Assembly (NCBI RefSeq): GCF_021134715.1 | Contig: NC_060026.1 | Location: 10,159,001 to 10,223,000 of the forward strand | Length of the DNA stretch: 64,000 nucleotides | DNA from: Daphnia pulex | Lineage: Eukaryota; Arthropoda; Branchiopoda; Diplostraca; Daphniidae | Reading direction: 5' to 3' | Shown here: positions 34,897 to 46,384 of the stretch, piece after piece | Position numbering within the stretch: the first letter of the stretch is position 1 | How the letters are laid out: every line of letters starts with the position of its first letter | Program-made: the position numbers and the translations under genes | The notes under the pieces: generated by a model | What the model was told of the DNA's origin: nothing | What the model saw: the letters and a program-made list of their open reading frames with translations, nothing else | Database searches by the model: none

Positions 34897-36143
34897 TCAA
34901 TGATTCATCGGCTCCGAAACCAGGTCGAGTTTCTTAGCCGCCTCTTCGAGTGTTTCGACTGTCTTGTCCTGCCTAATTGAATTTAGGTCTAGATTTTTCA
35001 GGAACTTTTCTTCTTCGTCCGCCGTGAGTATGAGCTCCGGCTCTGACTCGGAAGCTGAGTCCAACAACCGGCGGGATCTTCGTGGGATCGGGCCAGGCAG
35101 CTCGGTCGTCGCTGCTGCGGTTTGCTCCTCCGCTGGAGTTGAGGCCTGAGTCGGGGCCTTATTGAGGATTGGTTTCTCCTTAAGTAGCTCTTCTTCGGCG
35201 CTGTCCGTTTCACAGAACAGCTCCTTTGATTTGCCTTTTAAGTTAACCGGCTCAGTTCTGGGTGTCTTCCCTTTGCCTGGCTCAGGATCTTTGGCAGATC
35301 TGAGACTATTGCGCCTCGCCGTCTCTTTTCCTGCCACTTCTAACAACTACTTTGAGGGAGGGTTGATGGCTGACTTTCGTCGGGGCCTCGGGAGCTTCAC
35401 CAGTGTAACACAGGGATTCTCGTCGTCGAACCTTTTGATGATCAGCTTCAACTCTTTGGCGGGCGTACTTTTGACGGCTGGCGCGTCTTTTGCCGCGGGC
35501 TTCGACCGGGCTACCGCCTTGCCTTTCGACGGCTTGGGCGATATCGGACTCAGGAGAGCCGTAGTTTTCAAAGCTTCAACGTTAACCCTTTTCGGGGTAG
35601 ACGCCTTGCTCTTACTTGCCGCTGTACGCTTTGGAGTCGCTTTTGGAGTCCGAACCTGGCTCGTCGAGGCCGTTGGTGTCGGTGTCTCTACCTGGCTCGT
35701 CGAGGCCAATGGCATAGGCTGATCTACTTGGGGTGAGTGCTTTGTAATCACTGCCGGTATCTCCGAGGTCACCGGGTTACTCGCCGTACCCGGAATAGGG
35801 AATTGCCCAGCAGCGATGGCCGTCTGCAGTCAAAGTCTTCTCGAATCTTATACCAGTCAGAGTCTTCTCGACTCCTTTTAGCACCACGACTGCTCGCCAC
35901 GAATTTCTCTTTTTGGAGAATTTCTTTTTATATTTCCTTCCTAAGATGTTCACTTATTATAGTTTCTTTTTCTTTCATTAGATCATTTTTCTGTTTAATT
36001 ACAGCCATCAGCTAAGCCTATAACGATAGAAAAGCATTAACAAAAGTGCCATAAAAAAACGAAAACAAATCTATACCTTTAATTCAGCGAGGTGTTCGTT
36101 TACCTCCGCCCAAAAGCTTTGCTTGGCATCGGAGAGAAGAGAA
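34897..36143 (-). pseudogene. Lys/Pro/Ala-rich coiled-coil protein gene with two in-frame stops
   Basis: Exon 36077-36143 (DAKQSFWAEVNEHLAELK) joins in phase to a segment starting at 36011 (MAVIKQKNDLMKEKETIISE), predicted as coiled coil. That frame meets TAA after LRKEI, then continues as KEILQKEKFVASSRGAKRSR. A possible acceptor at 35824 opens the last exon, which encodes a Pro/Ala/Lys/Ser-rich region (TASTSQVRTPKATPKRTA, SPISPKPSKGK, RRSRRLLDSASESEPEL). This is interrupted once by TAG at 35347-35349 and resumes in the same frame to a normal stop at 34897. The region is clearly more GC-rich than its surroundings. Composition suggests a nuclear, disordered chromatin-type protein or a gag-like product; I do not recognise the family. 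Stops could also mark introns I missed. Confidence 0.5.
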
Positions 36144-36371
36144 CTTAAAAAGAGTAAAGATTAACAATGAGTAATAAGTAACCTCGATCCAAAAAGGCCT
36201 ACATGAAAATAAAAAAAAGTGCGGGAATGAAACAGACTAAGCCACATCTTTATCCATTTTATTTATTTTTTACTATTAAAAAGTAAAAAAAAAAAATAAT
36301 AATTCTAGAAATTCTAGATCCATTGTTTACCGTTTATTCTTTGTAACTCGTTTATTTAAACCTAGTCTCAG

Positions 36372-36466
36372 CTGGCGCGCCAGAACAATACGTCTGTCTA
36401 CAATGTCCTGGCGCGCCAGAACAATACGTCTGTCTACAATGTCCTGGCGCGCCAGTACATTACGTA
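36372..36466. repeat. 36-bp tandem repeat with CTGGCGCGCCAG palindrome
   Basis: Units start at 36372, 36408 and 36444 (period 36). Two are complete and identical and the third is partial. Each begins with the 12-bp perfect palindrome CTGGCGCGCCAG, a striking GC-rich motif in AT-rich DNA. Confidence 0.85.
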
Positions 36467-37710
36467 GGGATCGTCTAGCTTTTTCCCTTGCAAAAGCATA
36501 GGCAGATCCACACCGTTGCCATACCGTTGCCGTCATGGCGTCTTCCATACTTTTTTATTCAGATATTATTCGCTTTTACTCAATAAAAAAATTGAACACA
36601 TTTTCTAGTCTATTTAGTATAATTTCATTTTTGCGGAAATTTAGTATTTTATTATCAGTCAGCTGAGCGCCAGTACGTTCCACTGTTTGTTATTGCTATT
36701 GACGTCTGTATTTCTGAAAAAATTGAATTGACAGCTTCATTTGTAGTAAACGTTTAAATTCGTTAACAGAGCTTGAATTATTAATTATTGTCGCGGAAAG
36801 AGTATAGATTTATACTATTAATCCTGTTTTATTTCTATACAACAACCATTTCTTTCTTTAGGAAAAGCTGAGAGCGCTCTTCGTGACTTCAAAACACCCA
36901 GAAGGAATGGATTATTTTGATATCCAAAACAACAAGATGCCTGCAGTAAATTAAAGCCTGTCTTAAGCAAGTGTAAAACAAGTTTCATGGACTTTTATTA
37001 TACCACACGGACGTGGGTATAGGAGATATAAATATGCATAGAGCTATAGATATATAACGAGGGATGCATCAATGAATGGTAGGGGAAGTCCGATTTTTGA
37101 CTGAAGCCAGTGAACTGATTATGAATGCGAACCTTTTCCTCTCTAACCCTCCAACTGACACTTTTTAAATCTTCATTACAGCGCACAAAAAAGTGGAATA
37201 AATAAAAAAAACGAAAATAAAAAAAAATTTCTCAGGTAACTTTAGACATTTCGCCGAGAAAATTGTAATCATCTGGTTCTATTGGCGCCCTGTTTGAGGA
37301 TAACAGCAGGACCGATGGAGTGGCAGGCGGGAAGAATGATATATAGAGATGTCCAAAAAAAGGGATGTTATCCAAACAAAAGAAAAATTTAGTCAAATAC
37401 ACACAAACAAGAACACAAACACGATGCTGGCGCAAAGCGGAGTACCACGTGCCCACGGGAATGAAAATAGCAAAAAACACACACGCTCAGGCAACAGCAG
37501 CAATGGTGGATTAAAATTTCTTGGCGCAGCCGACTAGTCCAATTGCAGAGCACTGTGTGTCCCACTTGTGAACGCTGCACACAATTCTACAAAATGGCGA
37601 ACACCCAATCAAGCAAAACCTACCCACCCACCCCTAGGCACACGTACATACACTCCCTCTCTTCGGACAGGAAATGACTGCTACCACCTATATGACCATG
37701 CTTTGGAGTG
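36467..37710. other. Spacer with one possible terminal exon
   Basis: After a good acceptor (TTTCTTTAG at 36861) the plus strand encodes KLRALFVTSKHPEGMDYFDI and ends at a stop near 36955. This resembles a last exon but no upstream partner is visible. The remainder, 36960-37710, is low-complexity and A-rich. Confidence 0.3.
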
Positions 37711-37717
37711 AGAAAAT

Positions 37718-38317
37718 ATGCTTATTGCTGGAGTGAGAAAACACTCCTTAAAGCTGTTAGAAAAGAACGACTTGAAGGCCTGCTGGGCAGTACTGGACCG
37801 TCTCTTTCCACAGAATTTCTTCTATCGTCTGGGGATTACAGCTCCATACTCAGACGGAAAAGAAAACCAAGCCACGAATTTTAAAGGCCTTACGCAGGCA
37901 ATCATCCGCAGAGACCACTTGAGTTCAATTCTGAACATCTGAGTCCAGAGGAGAAAGAGGTTTTCAAACTTGAGGAAGAAAAGCATCGTAAAGAGACTTT
38001 AAAACAAAGCAGTATCTAAAGCCGCACTAGTAGAAGAGCAGTCGAAAGTGTTGATGTAGTTGGCCAGCATCCATAAAAGGCAAGCAGGCATAGAGAAAGA
38101 GAAGAAAGAACTGGCACAGAATTACCTCAAGAAGTTGCTGCCCACGGGTAGTAACAGTTTTGCTGTGAGTAAAATCCATTGCAGAGAAGCACAAAGAATC
38201 AGTGTTTGCCGGAATCAAAAAAGAGCCAAAGCAGAGAAGACAGCTAAAGAAGAAAGAGACGAAGAAGCATTATTGGAAGAGGTGAATGATATGGAAATTG
38301 AAACTGTAGATCAGTAA
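37718..38317 (+). pseudogene. Charged coiled-coil protein relic
   Basis: Blocks in different frames, 37718-37942 (HSLKLLEKNDLKACWAVLDR, FPQNFFYRLGI), about 37935-38020 (LSPEEKEVFKLEEEKHRKE) and 38060-38317 (QAGIEKEKKELAQNYLKKLL, KAEKTAKEERDEEALLEEV), look like consecutive parts of one coding sequence broken by frameshifts. Lys/Glu-rich heptads predict coiled coil. No family is recognised. Confidence 0.4.
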
Positions 38318-39219
38318 TGATTGGAAAATAAAAATATTGCAAAATATTTTTTCCTTTGTGTATTAACCGTTCCTCCATCTCTTTGAAATAGTAGTCCTTT
38401 AAATTTCCCAACAATTTTTTCTCTATGAACTTGCACTTGATTTTGGGTGCCTTCCAGTAGGTTTAACATAGGTTGAATTCCGCTATGTTGTGACGACTGG
38501 TTTTTCCTTTCTTTGCGGAGAACCCACTGATCCTTAATACTTTGTTGTCTATTATTTCCTTGTTTGCGTTTCTGATTGAGCCTATACGTATGAAGGAGCT
38601 CTGGTTTCCGCAATCCATCAAGCCAACCAACCTTTTCAATGTCCCGTCTTGTAACTCAATATATTCCGTAAATGTTGGTAATACCCCGTATGGAGAGCCG
38701 ATGCAAGACTTGGGAGCAGAAGTAACTGTTTACCACCTTTTTATTCAACAAGTCTTCCACGTTTTTCTCTTGATCGTGTTTTCCCAGGAGGTGTTTAGTG
38801 TTATCTGTTTGAGATAGGGACTCTGAAATCAGTGTTGTTTGTCTACGTCTGAATTTGAATCCGAGCATCGGATAACGGAGATGTACGAAACCAGTGTGTT
38901 GGCTTCCGAACAACATGCCTCAATACGGTGTACGACTGGCCGTTTCCGTATACCTCTATGTCGCCTCCAACGATAAGGATAAACATTAACTCTGAACGAC
39001 GACTTTTTCCCTTGAAAAATTCTCTTTCGGTGAATATAGATGAGAGTTTGATCCAAAAAGCACACCCATGCCTGGTTGGATCCTTGTCATTGGATCAAGC
39101 ATTGTGTCGCACTGCGAGAAGATCCTCAAATTTATTTTCCTTTTGGCGTGTGGATCTTTCCAAGACAATGAGTCAACAGTTGACAAGCTGTCTTGGATGC
39201 GATTGCAGAAATGGACCAA
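38311..39219 (-). pseudogene. Unrecognised frame-broken coding remnant
   Basis: Three minus-strand open blocks follow one another: 38986-39219 (LDPMTRIQPGMGVLFGSN), 38656-38916 (GFKFRRRQTTLISESLSQTD, KHDQEKNVEDLLNKK) and 38311-38613 (KRKQGNNRQQSIKDQWVLRK). Continuity over 900 bp and amino-acid-like composition suggest an old coding sequence, probably from a transposon. I cannot name it. Confidence 0.3.
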
Positions 39220-39299
39220 ATTTAATAAGATTAAGTGGTTCCATAGTTTTTATCCTCTAGAGACGAGGAGAATTTCCACATTGTGAAATATCAGGTCCT

Positions 39300-40400
39300 A
39301 ACGAAGTATCAAATCGTATTAAATTCTAAAAAATTGAGTTATTTATTGATTTGAACTCGTTTAATCGTCAGACTTCACTAAAAGTAAATTAGAAAAATTA
39401 GAGTATCAAATAGAATACCGGTATCAAAAACCAGTTATGTTTGAATGCAAAGCAGTAATATAAGAGTGGATATAGCAACTATAGACAAGAATTTATTTGC
39501 ACTGTAAGCTGCCGTTTTTACTCGCCAGCATTTCGAGTCAAAACATCTATTTTCTTACTTATTGATTGGTTGGATTATGACAATTTTTGGAGCTCAGGGT
39601 GTTCCTGATGCAATAGAAGAAGAGCTGAGTTGCGCTTTCTTAAAAATCAGCCCAATCCATCTGAAAAATACGTCCAGAGATAAGGAGACGAGACTCTGAA
39701 TAGAAAAAGCCGCCATGAAACATTTTGGCGCGGCTAATGTAAAAAATCTATTCTAACGGCTAATTCACCCTCACATTCACATGAGTGTACACGAGGACAA
39801 GAGGAATTTAAGGGAGGCGAAGAAGAGATGAATTGTACCGACACGATGGATTCTTCTTCAAATGTGGTGCTTATTACCTACAAAATACAAGAATGATTAG
39901 TATGGAAAACATTTATGAAAGCCACAAGTAAAAATAAGTTGAAAAAGAATGAGTAGAAATATTTATAGATGAGAGAATATAAAGTCTCCAATGGAGCACA
40001 CTGCACACCCACAGGGCCACAGGTCATGTAAATCATCAAATTAAATAACAGATTAAATGACGTAAGTGTGGCAAAATGAATACCAAATTGACGAAGCGGA
40101 CAAGCTGGACACTGCTGCTGATGACGATGCTGATGAGGTTGAATGATGACAAGAAAACCTTTAATTCTTGTTAATGATGATGGCTGGCTCGACTCAAGTC
40201 TGCAAAAAAAAAAAAAATTGAAACATGAACTCACACTGAAACAAAGTAAATAACACATCCATGCCATGCACTGTCTGGTTACATGATAATTGCTCCTGTG
40301 CTCGACACAAATCAAAATTTTACAAGTTATTGAACCGTGATGTTCCATTTATTACAGCCCCACGAATCATCCTAATTAATTCTAAACTATTTCCCTGCTA
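39300..40400. other. AT-rich region without supportable gene
   Basis: No motif-bearing frame was found. 39878-40348 (minus) is open for 156 codons but hydrophobic and low-complexity, without splice or homology support. Confidence 0.35.
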
Positions 40401-40559
40401 TGTAAACTACATTAAACTATCGAGGAGACAAGAGAAGACACGACCGACACGACACAAAGATCAGATTTTTCTAATTTTCTGTGTTGTTTCGTTTTTCGTA
40501 GCCAAACGAAATATTTTGTGGCCACAATGAGTAAGAAGCCAAAAGTGCCTTGTAAAAAA

Positions 40560-40800
40560 GAAATCTCTTCCTTTTTCACTATTGTAGCCACCTCTGCTGC
40601 AAATTGGTCAGGGTCTTCAACCCATTTCGGATAACCTAAAGAAAAATCACACATAAAAATTCATTATTTTCCTAACAAAAGAAAGACGTTACTTACCTTT
40701 GCCCAAGCAGCATGATAAATATTGTAACAGTAGAAGCAAAACCGAACAAAACCACCTTTACTCGATAATCAAAGCTCTCCATGATGAATTGGCTGTAAAC
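40560..40800 (-). CDS. Possible small membrane protein gene (uncertain)
   Basis: An ATG near 40783 (minus) opens MESFDYRVKVVLFGFASTVT, followed by IFIMLLGQ, one hydrophobic span of about 20 residues, and ends at a strong donor (GTAAGT). After a short intron-like gap with a TTTCTTTAG acceptor, the well-formed sequence YPKWVEDPDQFAAEVATIVK follows, but in a frame one base off. The two pieces therefore do not join cleanly: the direct splice gives a stop after LSEMG. Either a roughly 34-residue single-pass peptide is made, an unseen exon restores phase, or the gene is broken. Confidence 0.3.
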
Positions 40801-41441
40801 TCAAGCTAAAAAACAAGAAAGACAAAACATCAGTTCAAGACCTGCTGCAGCATGAGAAGGCAGAACAATTAAAGTTAAACATGTCATACAATACATCTAT
40901 GTGACATTCAATGCCACTCACTGCTGCTCGGCGCAGGTTCGGCAACTACCTGCGGGAACAGTGCGGGCATAGCGGAAGCCTCGAAGCGGTGCAGCGGCAA
41001 TCAGACGGCCGGAAATGGCTCAGCTGGAACTTGCTGGGCGGGTCCAAAGTTTCCCGAGCTGAAGCACAATGAGTAGAAGTCATCACATCAAAAATAGAAC
41101 AAAAATATTCAACGATGGGATCTTCTGAAAAAGCAGAATCCTTTATGTCTTTTGCTCCTTCCAATCCCACCATGAAGAAGGGGGTGTTAAACAATACTTG
41201 AAAAGCAGCATTTACTTAACAGGTATTCTTTAAGTTTTTGAGAATTAAACAAAGGACAAAAAAATTTGATTTGATGCCAAAATGATATAAAAAGACTGAC
41301 ATAACCATATGGTTGAATGTAATCAGATGTGGTTAGAACTCTCTCTTGGCGATAATTCTTTTTCGATAACACCCTTGAACCCTCTGCTACCTATTTCCTT
41401 ATAGAAATTTGATACAGCAGTGAGTACTCTTAACAACTAAA

Positions 41442-42154
41442 TCAGCCCCTGGTGAGGATGGTTTTCAGTTGACCTTCTTCTCTTTAGCATTCCTGTGATC
41501 AAAGGCCACCTTTTTTCTATCCTTAATGCCTGCATCCTACTTTGCTTCTTCCCAAAAAAACTGGAAGTTTTCTAATGTTGTCGTCATTTCCCTCAACAGC
41601 TTAAGACCTATCAGTATGGTTTCAAATCTTGCAAAGCTCCACGTAAAGATCATTCTCTTTTGACTTGTTTGGTCAGTCACTCATTGAATTGGTTAATCAA
41701 CTCCCAATAATACGGATTCAGATAATGTAGTTTGAAATAGGATTAGCCGCCCAAGACCTCGTTACCCTCGTTGAGTCAGCTTTTGAGGAACGGAAAGTGT
41801 GCTCGACAACCTTTTTGGATATAAAAAATGCATTTGACTCAGCTTGGCACCCCACAATCATTGCCTCTCTAGAATCGTTCTTGCACTGCCTTGTCAAAAG
41901 TGTCTTTCTGCAGCGACTTTTTAATCTTTCTCAAGACAAATTTGTGGGCATTTTAAGTGTGCAACCCTCCGCAATATAGCTTAGGGTCATCATCTCTCTC
42001 CTCCCTCCATTTTTTCATATTGTTGTCCGTTATTCCAGATTGTCGTCGTAGCCTTAACACTACCACACAGTGCGGCTCTTATTTATACTTGTTGATAAAT
42101 ATTAAAAAAATTGCAGTTTTATATGCAGCTGTTATGTACAGGAAAAATTTATGA
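41442..42154 (+). mobile_element. Non-LTR (LINE, Jockey-like) reverse transcriptase fragment
   Basis: Motifs in order but in several frames: SAPGEDGFQLTFFSLAF, QYGFKSCKAPRKDHSLLTCL, then ESAFEERKVCSTTFLDIKNA with FDSAWHP, and QYSLGSSSLSSLHFFILLSV in place of the usual GxPQGSxLSP block. These are RT motifs of LINE elements. The catalytic FADD box and the endonuclease are absent. The element is truncated at both ends and shifted at least three times. Confidence 0.65.
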
Positions 42155-42706
42155 TTAAGAAATAATTTCTGCCAACGAAGTCCCCCAATTAATGTTAGAT
42201 TCCCACGGAAGAAGTGGATTCATTCCTTCTCTGCCAGGGTGTCTTTTTCGACTTTAATGTTGGACGTAATTATAAAAATTCAAATTTTTAATTTTTAAGC
42301 ATTGTAATAATATGTATAACTTTTCAATAGCCGACAGATCGGAGTTAATAAGGCTTGCCGAAATCGATGTGAGTCATCAACTTGACGAAATTTTCCTTCC
42401 AAACACTGAACCCCATAAGTACCGCAAAAAAGGTTAAATACGAAAACCATTAAAAAATAAATATTCTCATGATATAATTGCAATGGCAAATTCCCTTAGT
42501 ATACTTGTGAAAAGTGTTGTGGTGGCAGCCATTGTTTCCTTTTTTTAGCATTTCCAGAAGCATCCTTATTCCAGATATTTATCATCAACGTTCCGGTTTG
42601 TTTGTTTTACCTATTATATTTTAGTTTTTATGGATTTCATTTCAAGCTAGGTTCAAATTGCTCAAGTTCAGAGGTTTTAAGCTAGGCCTCAGATTTCGTA
42701 ATGCAG

Positions 42707-43470
42707 AATGCACCGCGTGCAAGTAAAAGAGAACTTTCAGTGTTTTAAATGTGGAAATGTTATTCCTGGTCCATATTCAGCACTCACGCGTCATTTTCTT
42801 ACCGACTATGGTTTTAAGACAAAGAACGTAATGATGAGCTTTTTTGTGGAAAATACCAAAATGGATGCATGCTGAAATTTAATACCTTTGCAAATGTTTA
42901 CCATCATTTGAATGTGTGCGAAAAGAACACTGATATTGCTGTAAACGATGTAAACGATCCTATTCCAATTAATTAAAATCATGATATTTTTGATGACCTT
43001 ACTGATAATATGATAGATCATGATGAACATGAGAATACTGCGACCAAAGAAAACCACACCAATCTTTCTTAGGAAAGCTCTTGCTTAAGTTAGTTGCCCA
43101 TTTCAACGTAAGCGAAACTGCGATCAATTTCCTTACAAAATAACTTCTGAAAACAGTTCGTGAATGCGAGAGTAGTAAGTTAAATATCATTGAATGCATA
43201 AAAAAGTTGGAAACAACTCAGAAAAGAAAGACATTTTACAGTAAATATTTGTAAACTGAACGTTCGGGTAAAAATAGAAATGGGCAGTGAATACCAAAAC
43301 AAATCAAGCAAACGTTTCAATATATTAGTATTCTTCGTACTCTCTCTGGGTTGTTTTCAAATGATAATTTTTTTGAAAAATATTTTTCTGAAAAAAAGTC
43401 TGAAGGCTCATTCATCACATGTCACAGATATACAATCAAGAAAAAACAGCATTATTGCATAAGGCCCTCT
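42707..43470 (+). pseudogene. C2H2-finger repeat-family protein relic
   Basis: ATG at 42707 opens MHRVQVKENFQCFKCGNVIP with a CxxC...H...H pattern (LTRHFLTDYGF), and after a frameshift GCMLKFNTFANVYHHLNVCE forms a second finger. Downstream blocks LVAHFNVSETAINFLTK, NIIECIKKLETTQKRKTFYS and the frame with FQYISILRTLSGLFSNDNFF correspond to a dispersed, multi-copy protein type in invertebrate genomes that I associate with transposable elements but cannot name. It has several frame breaks, so it is inactive. Confidence 0.4.
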
Positions 43471-44170
43471 CGGGCTTCCAAATACTTACGGTAGGTACTG
43501 TATATACGAATTGTAATTGTTATATTTTGAGTTTTTCTGTCGACAAGTAAAAATTGGCTGGCTGTGGGAGGTATTTCGTACGTACACGTTTATCGATAAC
43601 AGCCTTCTCAAATAGGTGCAGCGCACAGATTCGCACAGGGAATTTTCGTTTAAAAAAGGAGATATTATTTTAATCCGGCAGAACACAATGCATCTTAGTA
43701 GGCATCTTCCCTGTCAATTCCGTCGAGGTATGTAGAATAACAATAATACACTTCCAATACCATAACAATGGGTTTTTTAATTAATATCTGCCTTTAATTC
43801 AGATAATACCCTACGATGGAGTAAGATTAACCAACCGTAAACCCAGCGAAGGCAAAGTCAGAGTCAAATTCAATTTTGTGGCGCAAATTGAATTTTCTCT
43901 GGTTAAAGGGGAATGGGTAGCTAAATCATCATGAAAAAAGTGAAAGAGCACTGGCTAGAGGGTCAAATTGTTCAGCGTCGTGGCAAATTCCCCATTACAT
44001 ATCTCGACATTATCCAGCCTTGTTGTTCACCTACTTCAAAACCCATTCAATTTCACTTAAGATTTTTCCGTCCAAAGATGTGGACTTTTTCTTTTTTTTC
44101 AAATTTCATTCAGATTTCAAGACCCCAACAACAAGTGGCACTGTCTAATTATGGAGTACTTATAACGGAT

Positions 44171-44425
44171 CTCTCCGTTCACCCCCCATTCATAATTTTC
44201 AAGCCTCTGGCCCTGATGCTGGCCCAGTTGTCGCAGTGCCCTGCATTGAGCCCCCTACCGTTTACTCTTTTTAATCTACCGGTCCTGATGCTATCTCAGT
44301 TGTCACAGTGCTCTGCGTTGAGCACCTCCCGTTCACACTTTTCAAGCCACCGCTCCTGATGCTGTCCCAGTTTTCGCAGTGCCAGCGGACGAAGTTGAGC
44401 CCCCTTCCGTTCACACTTTTCAAGC
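44171..44425. repeat. About 72-bp tandem repeat (3-4 units)
   Basis: CCTGATGCT recurs at 44212, 44284 and 44355 (72 and 71 bp apart), each followed by ...CCAGTTGTCGCAGTGC and a CCGTTCACACTTTTCAAGC segment. Partial units flank the array. One frame would encode a Pro/Val-rich repeat (PDAxxVVAVPC-like), but frame is not kept between units. Confidence 0.7.
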
Positions 44426-44479
44426 AGAGCCGGCTAATGAACCAGGACCCAGGATGTTCCAGTTGCAACGCCTGAACTG

Positions 44480-46380
44480 AAGGTAAACAAAATTTTGACT
44501 TTTCCTAGTTTATTTCTTAGGGCGATGTGGGTAATGTTTGCTTTTCCGTGTTTAGCGTAATGTCCTTCACGTGAGTAATATTCCTCATAATTTGACGGAA
44601 CAAAAACTGCAACGCATCTTCGAGTTGGCGTCGTGTACGTCGAGATCATCCTTGAATTCGCATTTGTCCACTTTGAAAGTCACCTGCAATGATTTAATTT
44701 TAAGATAAACGGCCTCAAAGTGAATCCCCACCAATTTAATTTCAAATATTTTGGACCAAGAGTTCTTATACTTCATTTCTTCTAAATTGTATAGCAATTG
44801 TTCTATGCCCATCCGTTCCCAGAAGTAAAATCCATGTGTCTTTTTTCATCTTTTTTTTGCATTTTTTTTGTCCTTTCCTTTCAGTTTGAAGTTTACTAGA
44901 CTATGTTAGTTGGTGTTCTTGAACTTCTGGTGACCAAATTTGCATATGTAGAACACACATTTATTTTTCTTTGTAAAAATGTAAAATATCATATCAATCT
45001 ATTCATGTTCATTAAATTAAATTTAAAATTAATTTCGAAATATTTTTGTCTTGAAAGGATCAATCCTTCAATAATTGTTACATTGTTCAAGTGTCATACT
45101 TTTTGGTCGGCGCTTCCATGCTATTAGATAGGGGAAAAGCCGGCGCGCAATCCCACTAAAGGGTCAGAGTTTAACCGTGGAGACCATGCTGTTCTAGAGT
45201 CTTAAACGAACTGCTTAAATATTTTACACGAACTGCTTCTTCCAGGAGTAATTTGATTTTTGACAAAATAAACTAATCTAGCTGTATACACGAATATTCA
45301 GAAGAATCAGAATCTGGTGTTTGTGTATGTAGTGACTGTGGAGTAGAAATAAATACTCACCATGGAGGGTAATTATTTACTGTCAATTAAATATCTGATA
45401 TCAGGATACATGGCCAGAACCTAAAATTTCCAAAATGGATGATAGAAAGGGATACTATGCCTTGTTCGATGAAACAGATTGGACTTCGGCTCAATTTCCA
45501 GCAAGCAAGTATCTTGTAGCCCAAACTAGCACATAGAATGTACCAATGCAAGCAAATATCAATGCTATCTTTGACAGTTCTGGTTGCAAGTTGGACATCA
45601 CAACGGGACAGAGGAACAGAACAATGGAGGATAAGCTGCTGAAGAAGTCACTGTAATATTGCTTCCACTCCAGAAGGACACAGAAGATAACATAGAAAGC
45701 GACGCGATTTCCAATGTAATTTTTTTTTTTGTAAAAGTAGAGCTCATTATTGTTTTTTTTTTAAATTATTATTGATAGGTTTTGTTGTTTTGAACTTGTC
45801 GCTCACTGTTTTGAAGGACAACGTTGAATAAGTGACATATTCGGCACAATTGAAAGTGTATATCGTCCAAGAAACTTGTCCTTCGTCCGATGTTTGGAAG
45901 TGGATAACGAGAAGAATGCCCTAAATTGCCTTTAAGATCACGAGTGGGAGGTAAGATAAGAGGCCCACTTTGAAAATGTAAAAAAAGTCAGTCAAGAACG
46001 GATAGAAGAAATCTATGCCGCAACCGGAAACTTCACAATAACTACCGAAACCAGATTGCTCTATCGAGGAGATCTTAGTGGCAATTGCGGATCTTGAAAC
46101 CGAAAGAAGAGAGCGTGTAAGAAAACATTTAAATGTTATCTTTCTCAATCATTAAAAATTTTCATTTAAATATATTTCAGACTTGAGGTGTGGGTGAGCC
46201 GGTTGTCCAACGGTCGGATCCAGCGGTGTTGAGGAAGGGATTCAACTCTAATGACCCTTTTGTTTTTGTACCATTCTCTAGTACAAACAGCTACCCCTTT
46301 AAGCATATTTCGATATTTTTGTTCTCTTAATTCTGCCCCTTAGTTTTTGTACGATAAAGGATTGGGATATCATAATGTGT
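44480..46380. other. Region without supportable gene
   Basis: A short plus-strand block at about 45407-45510 (WPEPKISKMDDRKGYYALFD) looks coding but ends at a stop, with no recognised family and no clear partner exon. The rest is AT-rich. Confidence 0.35.
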
Positions 46381-46384
46381 CAAA

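Noticed and set aside
35162..35722. 186-codon plus-strand open frame rich in Ser/Leu/Gly
   Set aside because: It is the complement of the Lys/Pro-rich minus-strand exon, which has the polyadenylation signal and splice-like sites.
39878..40348. 156-codon minus-strand open frame
   Set aside because: Its composition is hydrophobic and irregular, with no motif, no good start context and no splice support.
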